A stretch of 57,365 nucleotides of DNA from Streptomyces sp. CB01201 (GTDB lineage Bacteria; Actinomycetota; Actinomycetes; Streptomycetales; Streptomycetaceae). A model generated the notes under the pieces. The model saw only the letters and a list, made by a program, of their open reading frames with translations. It was not told where the DNA came from and did not search any database. The stretch lies in contig NZ_NNBJ01000032.1 of NCBI RefSeq assembly GCF_002803085.1, forward strand, positions 1 to 57,365. The letters are read 5' to 3'. The translations under genes and the position numbers were made by a program. Positions 49,236 through 57,007 of this stretch are shown here, piece by piece. Every line of letters starts with the position of its first letter. Position 1 is the first letter of the stretch.

Positions 49236-50279
49236 ATGGTGCAGGTCTCGCCGGGCGAGCTGGATGACCGGGTGCTGGGGCGTACCTGGACGGTGCGCCT
49301 TGATGCCGCCGGCCGGAGTAGCGCGGCGGTGCGTGTCTCGTGCAGCCGCCCCGCATGCGTCCCGGAGCGCCTGGCGACCACGGCGGCCGGCCGTACCGCG
49401 GCGGTGGCCCATCTCAAGGCGCACCTCAAGGCGATGGCCGGCCCGCGGGCTCAGGCGTTCTGCGTCTGCAAGGCCGAGCACTGCCACCTCCACACACCTG
49501 CTGCTCGCTTCGACGAGCGCCCGGAGCGCGGCGTGCCGTGGCGGTGCGGCGGGCCGGTGGTCCTGTCCGTCGTCACCGACCGGGAGGGCCGCTGGTGGCG
49601 GGCGATGGAATGCTGCTCACGGTGCGCGGCCGCCACCCCCGGAGCCACGACCGTCGCCACCGCACCACTTCCGCCCCGGACTGTGAGTACCGTCGCCGAC
49701 GCCGCCCGGCCCGTTGCCGCGCCTGTGGGCGGTCCGCAGTTCTCCGACCGCTCCTGCGCCGGTGGTCCGCAGACGGTGCCCGCTGCCCGGTCCACTCGCC
49801 AGCGTCCCGCGCGGGACGGCCGGATCGCCGGGCACGTCGTCCCGCACGGTCTGCGGCCGCTTGAACTGCGCGATGAACTGACGGAACTGGGCGACCGGTT
49901 CCGTTCATACCAGCAGCGGACCGAACCGGACCTGGCGCTGCTGGCCGACCTCCACACACGGAAAGCGGCCGCGTTCACCCGGTGGGCCGACGTCACCGGC
50001 GACAGGCACCTGCGACGGGAGTCTCAACGTGCCGAACAAGCCGCCCAGACCACCCGCCTCCAGCACCAGCAGCGGGCCACCCGGCCCACGGACGATCCTG
50101 ATAACGACGGCCCCTCGGCCGTGGCCCGGCTGGCGCGCGCTAAAGGGGCACTGCTCAGGTTGGAGCCGAGGCACAGCAGCGTGGCCACGAGGAGGCACAC
50201 CGCCCGCCGAAGGGAGCGGGACACCATCTCAGTCGGCATGGCGCACCTGCACCCATCCGTCCTTGGACGCATACGGTGA
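49236..50279 (+). CDS. Cys/His-cluster protein of mobile-element type, unknown function
   Basis: A 347-residue product from ATG 49236, five bases after GGAGG. The N-terminal domain holds conserved Cys/His: SCSRPACVPERL, FCVCKAEHCHLHTPAARFDE, PWRCGGPVVLSVV and ECCSRCAAAT, likely a zinc site. After a Pro/Ala linker, a helical segment LELRDELTELGDRFRSYQQR follows, then another with ALLADLHTRKAAAFTRWADV. Proteins of this layout occur beside conjugation genes of Streptomyces plasmids and ICEs, in my recollection. The 3' end overlaps the convergent gene at 50229 by 51 bp. Confidence 0.65.
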   Translation: MVQVSPGELDDRVLGRTWTVRLDAAGRSSAAVRVSCSRPACVPERLATTAAGRTAAVAHLKAHLKAMAGPRAQAFCVCKAEHCHLHTPAARFDERPERGVPWRCGGPVVLSVVTDREGRWWRAMECCSRCAAATPGATTVATAPLPPRTVSTVADAARPVAAPVGGPQFSDRSCAGGPQTVPAARSTRQRPARDGRIAGHVVPHGLRPLELRDELTELGDRFRSYQQRTEPDLALLADLHTRKAAAFTRWADVTGDRHLRRESQRAEQAAQTTRLQHQQRATRPTDDPDNDGPSAVARLARAKGALLRLEPRHSSVATRRHTARRRERDTISVGMAHLHPSVLGRIR

Positions 50280-51005
50280 GTCGGGGAAGTAGGAGGCCTT
50301 TGGGCTGTCCCGCTTGGACCAATACCGGGGTTCGTTGGTCAGCTTCCACATGCCGTCCTGCCACTTCAGGATGAGCATGTCGGCCTGGTCCTTGAGCGGG
50401 TTGTCGTCCGGTCCGCCGTCGGGCTTAGTGGCGAAGCGGTCGTAGGTCATCCAGATCTCGACAACCTTGCCGTCGTCCGACAGCGACCGCATCCGCACCG
50501 CTTTGACCGCCGTAGTAAAGGTGATTCCAGCAGGAACGCCGCCGGACGGTGGAAGGTTGAGGGCCTCGCGGAACTTGCGGACATCGCTGATCTGCTCGTC
50601 GATGTAGCCCGGCGCATCCTTGGAGACGATGGCCTGCAACTGCTGCCGGGCCTTCTGATCGTCCAACCAGGCGTATTCCTCCCAGAAGTAGACGGCTGCC
50701 GAGATCTGTCCGTTGGGGGTGTTAGGGAACCCGGTGGAGATGCCGTCCTTCTGTCCGGTCGGCGCCTTCAACGTGATCTTCCGCCCCTTGTCCGGGGTCA
50801 TCGGGCCACTACTTCCCGGGGCGGATGACGAGGCTGAGGGTGCCGATACCGACGGGCTTGCCGTGGCCTTCGACGATTTGCTGTCGTCATCGCCGAGTAG
50901 CGAGAAGGCGGTGATGCCGCCGGCGACCAGGGCGCTCGCGATGAGGACGCCGATGCCGGCGAGGGTCAGTTTGGCGCGGCGGGCCTTGCGGTCGTGATGC
51001 TCCAT
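50229..51005 (-). CDS. Membrane-anchored extracytoplasmic protein of a conjugation-type module
   Basis: A 258-residue protein: a short basic N-terminus (HHDRKARRAKLT), one membrane helix (LAGIGVLIASALVAGGITAF), a Ser/Ala-rich stalk, then a folded domain (YFWEEYAWLDDQKARQQLQA, TFTTAVKAVRMRSLSDDGKV, ILKWQDGMWKLTNEPRYWS). The layout is like VirB8/TcpC-type periplasmic scaffold proteins of Gram-positive transfer systems, though no motif proves it. ATG 51003-51005 lies 10 bp after the stop of the next gene upstream, so the minus-strand genes 52266-50229 form an operon. Confidence 0.65.
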   Translation of the reverse strand: MEHHDRKARRAKLTLAGIGVLIASALVAGGITAFSLLGDDDSKSSKATASPSVSAPSASSSAPGSSGPMTPDKGRKITLKAPTGQKDGISTGFPNTPNGQISAAVYFWEEYAWLDDQKARQQLQAIVSKDAPGYIDEQISDVRKFREALNLPPSGGVPAGITFTTAVKAVRMRSLSDDGKVVEIWMTYDRFATKPDGGPDDNPLKDQADMLILKWQDGMWKLTNEPRYWSKRDSPKASYFPDSPYASKDGWVQVRHAD

Positions 51006-51015
51006 CAGCCCGCCC

Positions 51016-51365
51016 CTACTTCGCCATGTTGTAGAAGGCGAGCACCAGCGAGGAGGTCACGCCGATACCGCCGGCGCCCACCAGGCTCCACAGGACGCCC
51101 TGCTTGCCGCGGGCGGCCAAGGAGGCCCGCTCGGTGTTGTGGCCGACGGCGACGAGCATCCAGGCGACCAGCGAGCCGAGGACCGCCGCGGACAGGCCGA
51201 TGCCCGCCGTCCAGCCCAGGATCGTCTTCGTCGGGTTGCTGACCTCCTTGGGCAGCTGGGGGGTGTAGTCGGGGACGACGCCCCCTTGCCGCCGGTGTCA
51301 TCGGCCAGGACGTGCCAGTGCGGGTCGGTGACGACGCTGTGCAGGGTGCTCAGGAACTGACTCAT
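51016..51365 (-). pseudogene. Small two-helix membrane protein, frameshifted in a C-run
   Basis: From ATG 51363-51365 the frame reads MSQFLSTLHSVVTDPHWHVL then ADDTGGKG. The sensible continuation VVPDYTPQLPKEVSNPTKTI, LGWTAGIGLSAAVLGSLVAW with a second helix and ending VLAFYNMAK at TAG 51016-51018 lies in another frame. The break is at the run of five C at 51281-51285; six would restore one ~116-residue protein with two membrane helices. This may be a sequencing error or a real inactivation. Size and context fit a VirB2/pilin-like or TrbC-like subunit. Confidence 0.75.
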
Positions 51366-51378
51366 GGCCGATACCTCG

Positions 51379-52266
51379 TCAAAGTGCAGGAACAGGAACG
51401 GAAAGCGGCGCGGGGCGCGGGGCGTGGGGCAGCGGGTCGCCCCAGGCGGCGCGGGCCGCGGCGTGGACGGCGGCGGCGAGTTGCCCGGCAGCCTGCCGGG
51501 TGCGTGGCCGCAGCCGGGAGGGGATGCCCAGGCCGTGGGCCCGGATCCCGGGGTCGTAGGGCAGGTGCACGACGGCGGCCGTGCGCGGGCCAAGCATGGT
51601 GGCGCCGGCCCGGACGACGGCCGGGGTACGGCCGTCGGTGGGGGCCACGAGCGCCACCACGGCGCGTTGCAGCGGCAGGCCCTCGGCGTGCAGGGCCATC
51701 ACGGCCTGTTGGAGGGCCTGGATGCCTTGGGCGGTCGCAGCCGCACACAGCACCGGGATCGCATAGGGCAGTTCGCACCACCCGCGGGTCTGCCCCTGAC
51801 GCCCTGCGCAGCGGGCCGCCAGGACGTCGTGGGCCATGGGGTGGGCGGTGTCGGCAACCACGGCCTGCCAGCCATCGATGGCCGAAAGCTGATGCCAGGC
51901 GGCGGGTTCGTCCGGCAGGGCGAGCGGCCGGGTGTGCCAGTCGCGGCCGTCGGTCAGTACTTGCCACTGACTGCCGTCGAGTCCGGGGCGACAGGACGCG
52001 GCCTGTCGCACCTGGGCCGGGGACAGCGGCTGGTCGGCGGGCAGGGCGGCCAGCCCGGCCGCCGGGCCGCCGGATGTCCAGGCGGGCCAGGGCGACGACA
52101 GCCGGGGGGCGGTGTCGAGCACCACCGTGGCCCCGGTCGGCGCCAGGGCGCAGGCAAGGAGGTTGGCCACAATTGACCGCCCGCTGCCGCCCACGGCGGA
52201 CAGCACCGGGGCTACCAGGCGCGTCCCTTGCGCCATCACCGCCGACGGCGCCGGCTGCTTCCTCAC
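51379..52266 (-). CDS. ParA/MinD-like ATPase with altered P-loop
   Basis: A 295-residue protein. The N-terminal LVAPVLSAVGGSGRSIVANL resembles the deviant Walker A (KGGxGKS) of ParA/MipZ proteins, but both Lys are replaced (VGGSGRS). TGATVVLDTAPRLSSPWPAW corresponds to the next strand, and WQAVVADTAHPMAH to the Walker B-like region; LPLQRAVVALVAPTDGRTPA is a later strand. Such degenerate ParA-like proteins sit next to transfer membrane proteins in actinobacterial conjugation loci. GTG 52264-52266 follows GGGGGT. Nucleotide binding is doubtful given the missing Lys. Confidence 0.72.
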   Translation of the reverse strand: MRKQPAPSAVMAQGTRLVAPVLSAVGGSGRSIVANLLACALAPTGATVVLDTAPRLSSPWPAWTSGGPAAGLAALPADQPLSPAQVRQAASCRPGLDGSQWQVLTDGRDWHTRPLALPDEPAAWHQLSAIDGWQAVVADTAHPMAHDVLAARCAGRQGQTRGWCELPYAIPVLCAAATAQGIQALQQAVMALHAEGLPLQRAVVALVAPTDGRTPAVVRAGATMLGPRTAAVVHLPYDPGIRAHGLGIPSRLRPRTRQAAGQLAAAVHAAARAAWGDPLPHAPRPAPLSVPVPAL

Positions 52267-52522
52267 CCTTACCCCCGAAGAATGTGCAAATGTTCGCTCT
52301 TGCTAATTTCTGATGACTAATTAGGTAGATGCAGGGGGCATCACACCCTACACTCGCGAGTCACGCGGGCACGAGAGTGATTCCCAACTGCCCGACTGGT
52401 GACCTGTGACGGCATAGTGTCACGCACACTCACGCATATGCCAGGGCTTTGGTTCCCCGGCACATCAGGACGCGTGCAGCTTTGGGAGAGCAAAGTAGCG
52501 GTACGGGCCAGAGGGGGGCTGC
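52267..52522. promoter_or_regulatory. AT-rich divergent promoter region
   Basis: The 256 bp between the ParA-like operon and the transglycosylase gene include an unusually AT-rich stretch (GCTAATTTCTGATGACTAAT, 52299-52318) with a CTAATT/AATTAG inverted repeat. Two CACACTCACGC-like motifs lie near 52424. It probably carries both divergent promoters. Confidence 0.45.
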
Positions 52523-53626
52523 GTGCGAATCAAGCGGTGGGTGGCAGCGGGCGCGGTGGGCGCGGTGATGACCCCTTTTGCCCTCGGCCTGGGTGTCGTG
52601 CTGCTGATCTCGACGTTCGATGACCGCAACGGTGGGAACATCCCGCTGCCGACCGCCAACGCGCTGCGGATCGGCCGAGGCGGCGTGCCCGCTGAGTACG
52701 CGCAGCTGATCATCAACGCGGCCGCCGCGTGCAGCGAGGGGCTCGCCCCCTCGATCCTGGCCGCGCAGCTTGAGGCCGAGTCCAACTTTGATCCCACGGC
52801 GATATCCCGCAGGCCGGACCGCACTCCGATCGCGTTCGGGATAGCGCAGTTCATTCCGGAGACGTGGGCGACCCGTGGCGTCGACGGCAACGGCGACGGG
52901 GTTAAAAACGTGATGGACCCAGCCGACGCGATCCCCGCCCAGGGGCAGATGATGTGCTCTCTGCTGCACACCGCCAAGCAGCACCCGGACTACAACGGCT
53001 CCCCCATCGAACTCGCCCTGGCCGGTTACAACGCCGGGTGGGGCCGTGTCGATCAGTTCCGCGGCGTGCCGCCGAGCTCCTTCGCCGGCGGCGAGACGTA
53101 CGACTACGTCCGCAAGATCATGGCGGGCGCCGCCAAGTTCGCCGCCCCGGTCTCCAGCACCAACGTCGACCTCCCCGCGGGCTACTCGCTGCCCTCCGAC
53201 GCCCCGGCCGCAGTACGCACCGCGGTGGCCTGGGCCTTGCAGCAGCGGGGCGGCTGGTATCAGTGGGGTGGCGACTGCACGCAGCCCCTCGGCAACACGC
53301 CCTCCCGCCGATGCGGCTGCTCCTCGCTGATGCAGCAGGCCTACAAGGCCGCCGGCATCGACCTCCCGCGCACCACGTTCGAGCAGGTCGATGTGGGCCG
53401 TCAGGTCAGCATGGACGCCGTGAAGCCGGGCGACCTGGTGTTCAATCCGGGCTCCGACGGCAGCGATGCCCGCCCCGGACATGTGGGCATGTTCATCGGC
53501 AACAACATGATCATCGAGGCGCCGCGCACCGGGGTCCAGACCCGCATCGTGTCCTACAGCAGCTGGCGCAACTCGACGAGCGCCATCACACGGATCACCG
53601 AAGTCCGCCGGGTGGTGAACTGGTGA
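52523..53626 (+). CDS. Bifunctional lytic transglycosylase / NlpC-P60 (C40) peptidase
   Basis: A 367-residue exported wall hydrolase. An N-terminal membrane segment (AAGAVGAVMTPFALGLGVVL) is followed by an SLT domain with catalytic Glu86 (AAQLEAESNFDPTAIS), FGIAQFIPETWA and LALAGYNAGWGRV. A C40 peptidase domain at ~220-360 has YQWGGDC, the Cys in CGCSSLMQQAYKAAGI (C266; the usual DCSGL is GCSSL), KPGDLVFNPG and His320 (GHVGMFIG). Such two-domain enzymes open peptidoglycan for transfer machines (VirB1/Tcp-type). GTG 52523 follows GAGGGGGG. It is divergent from the ParA-like/membrane operon. Confidence 0.92.
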   Translation: MRIKRWVAAGAVGAVMTPFALGLGVVLLISTFDDRNGGNIPLPTANALRIGRGGVPAEYAQLIINAAAACSEGLAPSILAAQLEAESNFDPTAISRRPDRTPIAFGIAQFIPETWATRGVDGNGDGVKNVMDPADAIPAQGQMMCSLLHTAKQHPDYNGSPIELALAGYNAGWGRVDQFRGVPPSSFAGGETYDYVRKIMAGAAKFAAPVSSTNVDLPAGYSLPSDAPAAVRTAVAWALQQRGGWYQWGGDCTQPLGNTPSRRCGCSSLMQQAYKAAGIDLPRTTFEQVDVGRQVSMDAVKPGDLVFNPGSDGSDARPGHVGMFIGNNMIIEAPRTGVQTRIVSYSSWRNSTSAITRITEVRRVVNW

Positions 53627-53655
53627 TCCTCCATACCCTCACCGGGAGTTCGACC

Positions 53656-54195
53656 ATGGACGACGCCACCCTTTACCGCCCCTGGGGGACCGTCACCCCC
53701 ACCCTCTGGGGCTCGGCTGCCGTCGCCGAGCTCATCCCCGGCACGGGCCCGGACCCCCTGAGCGGCACGGTCCAGGAGCGGCTCGCCGCGGTCGCCCATG
53801 CCTACACTGCCGACCGCCCCGACCAGGCGGCCGACCTGGCCCGGCAGCTCGATGCCGAGGTCACCGCCCAGTACGGCGATGCCCACCTGCGCACGGCCGA
53901 GGTCCGCGAAGTCCGCGGCTACCTGGCCCACCTGATGGGGGATCACCGCAGCGCGGTGGGCTGGTACCTGCATGTCGTCCGGCTCCGCGCCGGTCTGCAA
54001 GGCCCGCAGCACCCGGACACCGTCGGCGCCTCGCGCCGGGCCTACAGTCTGTGGCGCAACGTTCCCGCCGCTGACGCTGTGCCGCTCGGCAGTGAGCTGC
54101 TGTCCACTGTTACCGCCGTCCACGGCCCCGAATCCGCCGTCGCCCAGCACACCCGCGACGGTCTGAAGGCCTTGACCGAGCAAGCCCTGCTCTGA
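53656..54195 (+). CDS. TPR-like helical protein
   Basis: A 179-residue product. VQERLAAVAHAYTADRPDQA, LARQLDAEVTAQYGDAHLRT, REVRGYLAHLMGDHRSAVGW and VRLRAGLQGPQHPDTVGASR are TPR-type helix pairs of the kind found in regulatory and mobile-element proteins of Streptomyces. ATG 53656 follows GGGAG. A GTG at 53623 overlapping the previous stop (GTGA) is an alternative start and would add 11 residues. It is co-transcribed with the transglycosylase gene. Confidence 0.7.
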   Translation: MDDATLYRPWGTVTPTLWGSAAVAELIPGTGPDPLSGTVQERLAAVAHAYTADRPDQAADLARQLDAEVTAQYGDAHLRTAEVREVRGYLAHLMGDHRSAVGWYLHVVRLRAGLQGPQHPDTVGASRRAYSLWRNVPAADAVPLGSELLSTVTAVHGPESAVAQHTRDGLKALTEQALL

Positions 54196-54252
54196 CCGGG
54201 CGGTCGCGGCCCCGGACACGCCATGCGTCCCGAGGGCCACGCCGCCCGCTTC

Positions 54253-55122
54253 CTACCCGGTCGCGACCCTGGCGCCAGCGAGTATGTCCCGGACCCGAGC
54301 TGCGCGGAGCTGCCGTTGCCGACTGACTCGGTACCGGTGTGTCACGGCGTGATCCAGCACCTCCTCCAGGGTTCGCTCCATCGGGGAAAATGCGGAGGAG
54401 CTCCGCACTTGGCTATCGCCCCGGAGCACGCGCACGTGGGAGGCGTTCACCGTCACCTTGGGGGAAAATGCGAAGACGTGCTGCACATGGCCATCGCTCC
54501 CGAGCACGCGCACGTGGGAGGCGTCCACCGTCAGCTTGTCGGCGAGACACTCCTGACGCTGCTGTTCGCGTTGCCGCCACAGGCGGAGCCACGCTTTCAC
54601 CCACGCCTCGTGCTCCTGGTCGGGCACCTCGCAGACCTGGAGAAAGGCACGCAGCTGGTCGAGCTGCAGCACGGTGGCACCGTGCAGCATGCGGTGCACG
54701 GTGGTGTGCGGCAGCCGTCCGATGCCCGCGCGGCGCTCTATCTCGTCCAGCGGCATGCCGCCCGACTTGTAGTAGAGCTCGCGCAGGGCCGCCAGGAGTT
54801 CAGCGGATTCGGTCACCAGTTCCGGGCGGGGGGCCTGGAGGCGGGGGTGCAGCGTGCGATGTTCGATCCAGCGTGCATTGCGCCACAGCTTCCGCGCTGC
54901 CTTCACATCGGCGCCGCAGCCGCGGGCGTAGGCCTCCACCACCGGCAGTTTCGGGATGCGCTCGCCGTTGGTGGCCCGTTGCAGGGTCGTTGCGGTGTAG
55001 ATGGTGGTCTCGGCGAGAGCGGTGTAGGTCAACCGGGCCGTGGTCCGCTGGTCGCGCAGCCACTGGGCCAGTGCGAACAGGCCGCTGTTCGGTGTCAGGA
55101 TGGGTTTTTCCGGTCGTCCCAC
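54253..55122 (-). CDS. HTH regulator with internal tandem repeat
   Basis: A 289-residue DNA-binding protein. Residues ~15-65 form an XRE-type HTH (FALAQWLRDQRTTARLTYTA, LAETTIYTATTLQRATNGER); a second HTH-like part is at ~105-165 (LAALRELYYKSGGMPLDEIE, RRAGIGRLPHTTVHRMLHGA). Near residues 200-250 a 26-residue unit occurs twice (VDASHVRVLGSDGHVQHVFA, VNASHVRVLRGDSQVRSSSA), reflecting a 78-bp DNA duplication. Such regulators are frequent in Streptomyces plasmids. GTG 55120-55122 is the start. The gene for a small membrane protein lies 13 bp upstream in the same direction. Confidence 0.82.
   Translation of the reverse strand: MGRPEKPILTPNSGLFALAQWLRDQRTTARLTYTALAETTIYTATTLQRATNGERIPKLPVVEAYARGCGADVKAARKLWRNARWIEHRTLHPRLQAPRPELVTESAELLAALRELYYKSGGMPLDEIERRAGIGRLPHTTVHRMLHGATVLQLDQLRAFLQVCEVPDQEHEAWVKAWLRLWRQREQQRQECLADKLTVDASHVRVLGSDGHVQHVFAFSPKVTVNASHVRVLRGDSQVRSSSAFSPMERTLEEVLDHAVTHRYRVSRQRQLRAARVRDILAGARVATG
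54383..54538. repeat. 78-bp imperfect tandem duplication
   Basis: Copies at 54383-54460 and 54461-54538 both start GGGGAAAATGCG and share GAGCACGCGCACGTGGGAGG. The unit is exactly 26 codons, so the regulator frame is kept. Differences are scattered, which suggests an older duplication. Confidence 0.8.
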
Positions 55123-55135
55123 GGCCCGGCCCGCC

Positions 55136-55354
55136 TCAGAGCGCGGCCGGGGCCGGTGTCGGCCGGCGGGTCAGACGCAGCCCCACCAGCCCGGCGCCGG
55201 TGAGGAGTTCAAGGACGGTGGCCACCGGCATCCCGGCCAGCGCGAGGGCGGCGCCGATCGCGATGACGACGATGACGACGACGGCCTCCGTGCCGCTGAG
55301 GCGGCGCGGCGGCCGGGGTGTTTCGACGCACTCGGTGCACTGCCGACGGTTCAT
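55136..55354 (-). CDS. Small membrane protein
   Basis: A 72-residue protein: a Cys-containing basic N-terminus (MNRRQCTECVETPRPPRRLS) and two closely packed hydrophobic stretches (EAVVVIVVIAIGAALALAGM, VLELLTGAGLVGLRL). ATG 55352-55354 follows GGAGGGA. CxxC near the N-terminus may bind a metal. Small proteins of this type (Spd/Kil-like) accompany plasmid spread genes in Streptomyces, but no specific match is claimed. It is co-directional with the HTH regulator. Confidence 0.65.
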   Translation of the reverse strand: MNRRQCTECVETPRPPRRLSGTEAVVVIVVIAIGAALALAGMPVATVLELLTGAGLVGLRLTRRPTPAPAAL

Positions 55355-55910
55355 GGTGTTCCCTCCAGGTATCGAGGTGGTGGGGTGGTTGGTCCCCTCC
55401 GGCGGCCGCCCCATCACCGGGGCTGCGGACTCCGCTTCCACGTCGGGGCGGTTGCAGACGCCCGTTCGTGTGATGAGCATGGTGCACCAGTTCGCAAACC
55501 TCGGCGGGAGTTGATGCACAGCCATCCCGACACCGTCGCGCCGGAACACAGTGTTCCGATGCCAAATATCTGTGGCGCCCACCCTGACCTGCGGAAAAGA
55601 CGCCGCTGTGGATGTCGGTGGGACTTGGTAAGACGAATTGCTGCAGAGCCACCCCACTTTGGGTTGCTGCTGGGCGCTCCTGATGCGACGCTCCCGGGTG
55701 TGTTCCCAAACCCCCTACGTAAGAGGCGGGTTTGGTCCTCTTCGGCGGCTGCGGACTCCACTTCCACCAGTCCAGGGACCTTCAGGGCACCCGGCGCGCA
55801 TCACGTGTGTTGCAGCACGCGCGCCACGATGAGGGCCGACCCCACCCAGGTGGCAGGTCGGCCCTCACGCATGTACGGCGGGCGATCGGGCTGCTCGTCA
55901 CGGCCGACCG
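55355..55910. other. Decayed stretch with diverged repeats
   Basis: No clear gene. A frame from ATG 55514 (ribosome binding site GGCGGGAG) starts MHSHPDTVAPEHSVP but soon becomes Arg/Ser-rich. A 21-bp element GGCTGCGGACTCC(G/A)CTTCCAC occurs at 55421-55441 and 55747-55767 and is preceded by similar bases in both places, suggesting remnants of duplicated DNA. A 12-bp stem lies at 55830-55867. Confidence 0.45.
55830..55867. terminator. 12-bp stem-loop
   Basis: TGAGGGCCGACC at 55830-55841 pairs with GGTCGGCCCTCA at 55856-55867. It lies downstream of the small minus-strand gene at 55911-56141 and is a plausible terminator for it. Confidence 0.6.
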
Positions 55911-56141
55911 TCATCGGCTGCGGCCGCCCGGGCCGTGGGCAGGAGCCTGCGGAGCCAGGCTCGGCCACGACGCCGACTCCGCGCGCGGGCGGGCCAGGCG
56001 CAGGGCGGCGTCCCGGGCGGCCGCCTCATGGACGAGCTGCTGCGGGGCCCGCTCGGCGATCTGCCGCCGCAGCCCCGCCTCGGTGCGCAGTGCCTCAACG
56101 GCGGTGCGGGCCTGAGAGGTCGTTTTCTCCCGGTGTTTCAT
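55911..56141 (-). CDS. Small hypothetical protein next to an IS insertion
   Basis: A 76-residue product from ATG 56139-56141: MKHREKTTSQARTAVEALRT, then EAGLRRQIAERAPQQLVHEA in a helical first half and a Pro/Arg-rich tail. Its start codon overlaps the stop of the IS5-type transposase, so the IS has inserted at or next to its 5' end and its own ribosome binding site may be lost. The family is unknown. It could equally be a truncated remainder of a longer gene. Confidence 0.4.
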   Translation of the reverse strand: MKHREKTTSQARTAVEALRTEAGLRRQIAERAPQQLVHEAAARDAALRLARPRAESASWPSLAPQAPAHGPGGRSR

Positions 56142-57007
56142 CCTGGGATGGGTGGTTGATTGTCGTTTGCCGGGTCGCGCCAGGAGATGGTGCTCTCGCC
56201 GGTGAGGCCTCGGGCCATCAGGTCCGTCCTGGCCAGGTGGATCATGGCTTCGGAGTGAGCTGTGTGGGTTTCGTAGTCGCGGGCCAGGCGGCGGTGGAGC
56301 ATCAGCCAGCCATAGGTCCGCTCGACGGCCCACCGCTTCGGGATCGGGGTGAATCCCCTGGTCCCGGGGGTGCGGGCGGTGATTTCCATGTCGATGCCGA
56401 GGGTGGCGGCGTGCTCGACGAGGTGCTGGCGATAGCCGCCGTCGACCCAGACCTTGCGGATGCTGGAATGCTCGGCGGAGACCTGGTCGAGGAGTTGAGT
56501 GCCGGCCACGGAGTCCTGCACGCTGGCCGCGGTGACCAGTACTGCGACCAGGAGGCCGATCGTGTCGGTCACGATGCTCCGTTTGCGGCCCACGATCTTC
56601 TTGGCGTTATCCGTGCCCTGGCTCGTGGCGGGAACGCTGGTGGAGGTCTTGACGCTCTGCGCGTCGATCACGCACGCTGACGGCTCTGCGTTGCGGCCCT
56701 CCCGTTGGCGCACCAACTCCCGCAGCAGGCCGTTGAGCTGGGCAAAGATGCCGTCGGACTGCCACTTGGCGAAGTAGCCGTAGACCGTGTTCCAGTTCGG
56801 GAAGTCGTGCGGCAGGTAGCGCCACTGCACCCCGGTGCGGTCCACATACAAGATCGCGTTCATGATCTCGCGCAGGTCATGCTCGGGCGGCCGGCCAAAT
56901 CCCAGGGCCCGGCCGTGGCGCTCGTAGCGCCACACGGACAGCACCGGCTCGATCAACTCCCAGCGGGCATCGGACAGATCACTCGGATACGCGCGACGGT
57001 CGGTCAT
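56138..57007 (-). mobile_element. IS5-family transposase (DUF4096 plus DDE domain)
   Basis: A 289-residue intact-looking transposase from ATG 57005-57007. The N-terminal DUF4096-type domain reads YPSDLSDARWELIEPVLSVW, HDLREIMNAILYVDRTGVQW and YLPHDFPNWNTVYGYFAKW. The DDE core has ACVIDAQSVKTSTSVPATSQ (first Asp), TDTIGLLVAVLVTAASVQDS, KVWVDGGYRQHLVEHA (second Asp) and VERTYGWLMLHRRLARDYET (Glu). No frameshift or missing catalytic residue is apparent, so it may be active. Clear inverted repeats were not found by eye; TCCTGGGATG occurs at both flanks. Confidence 0.88.
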
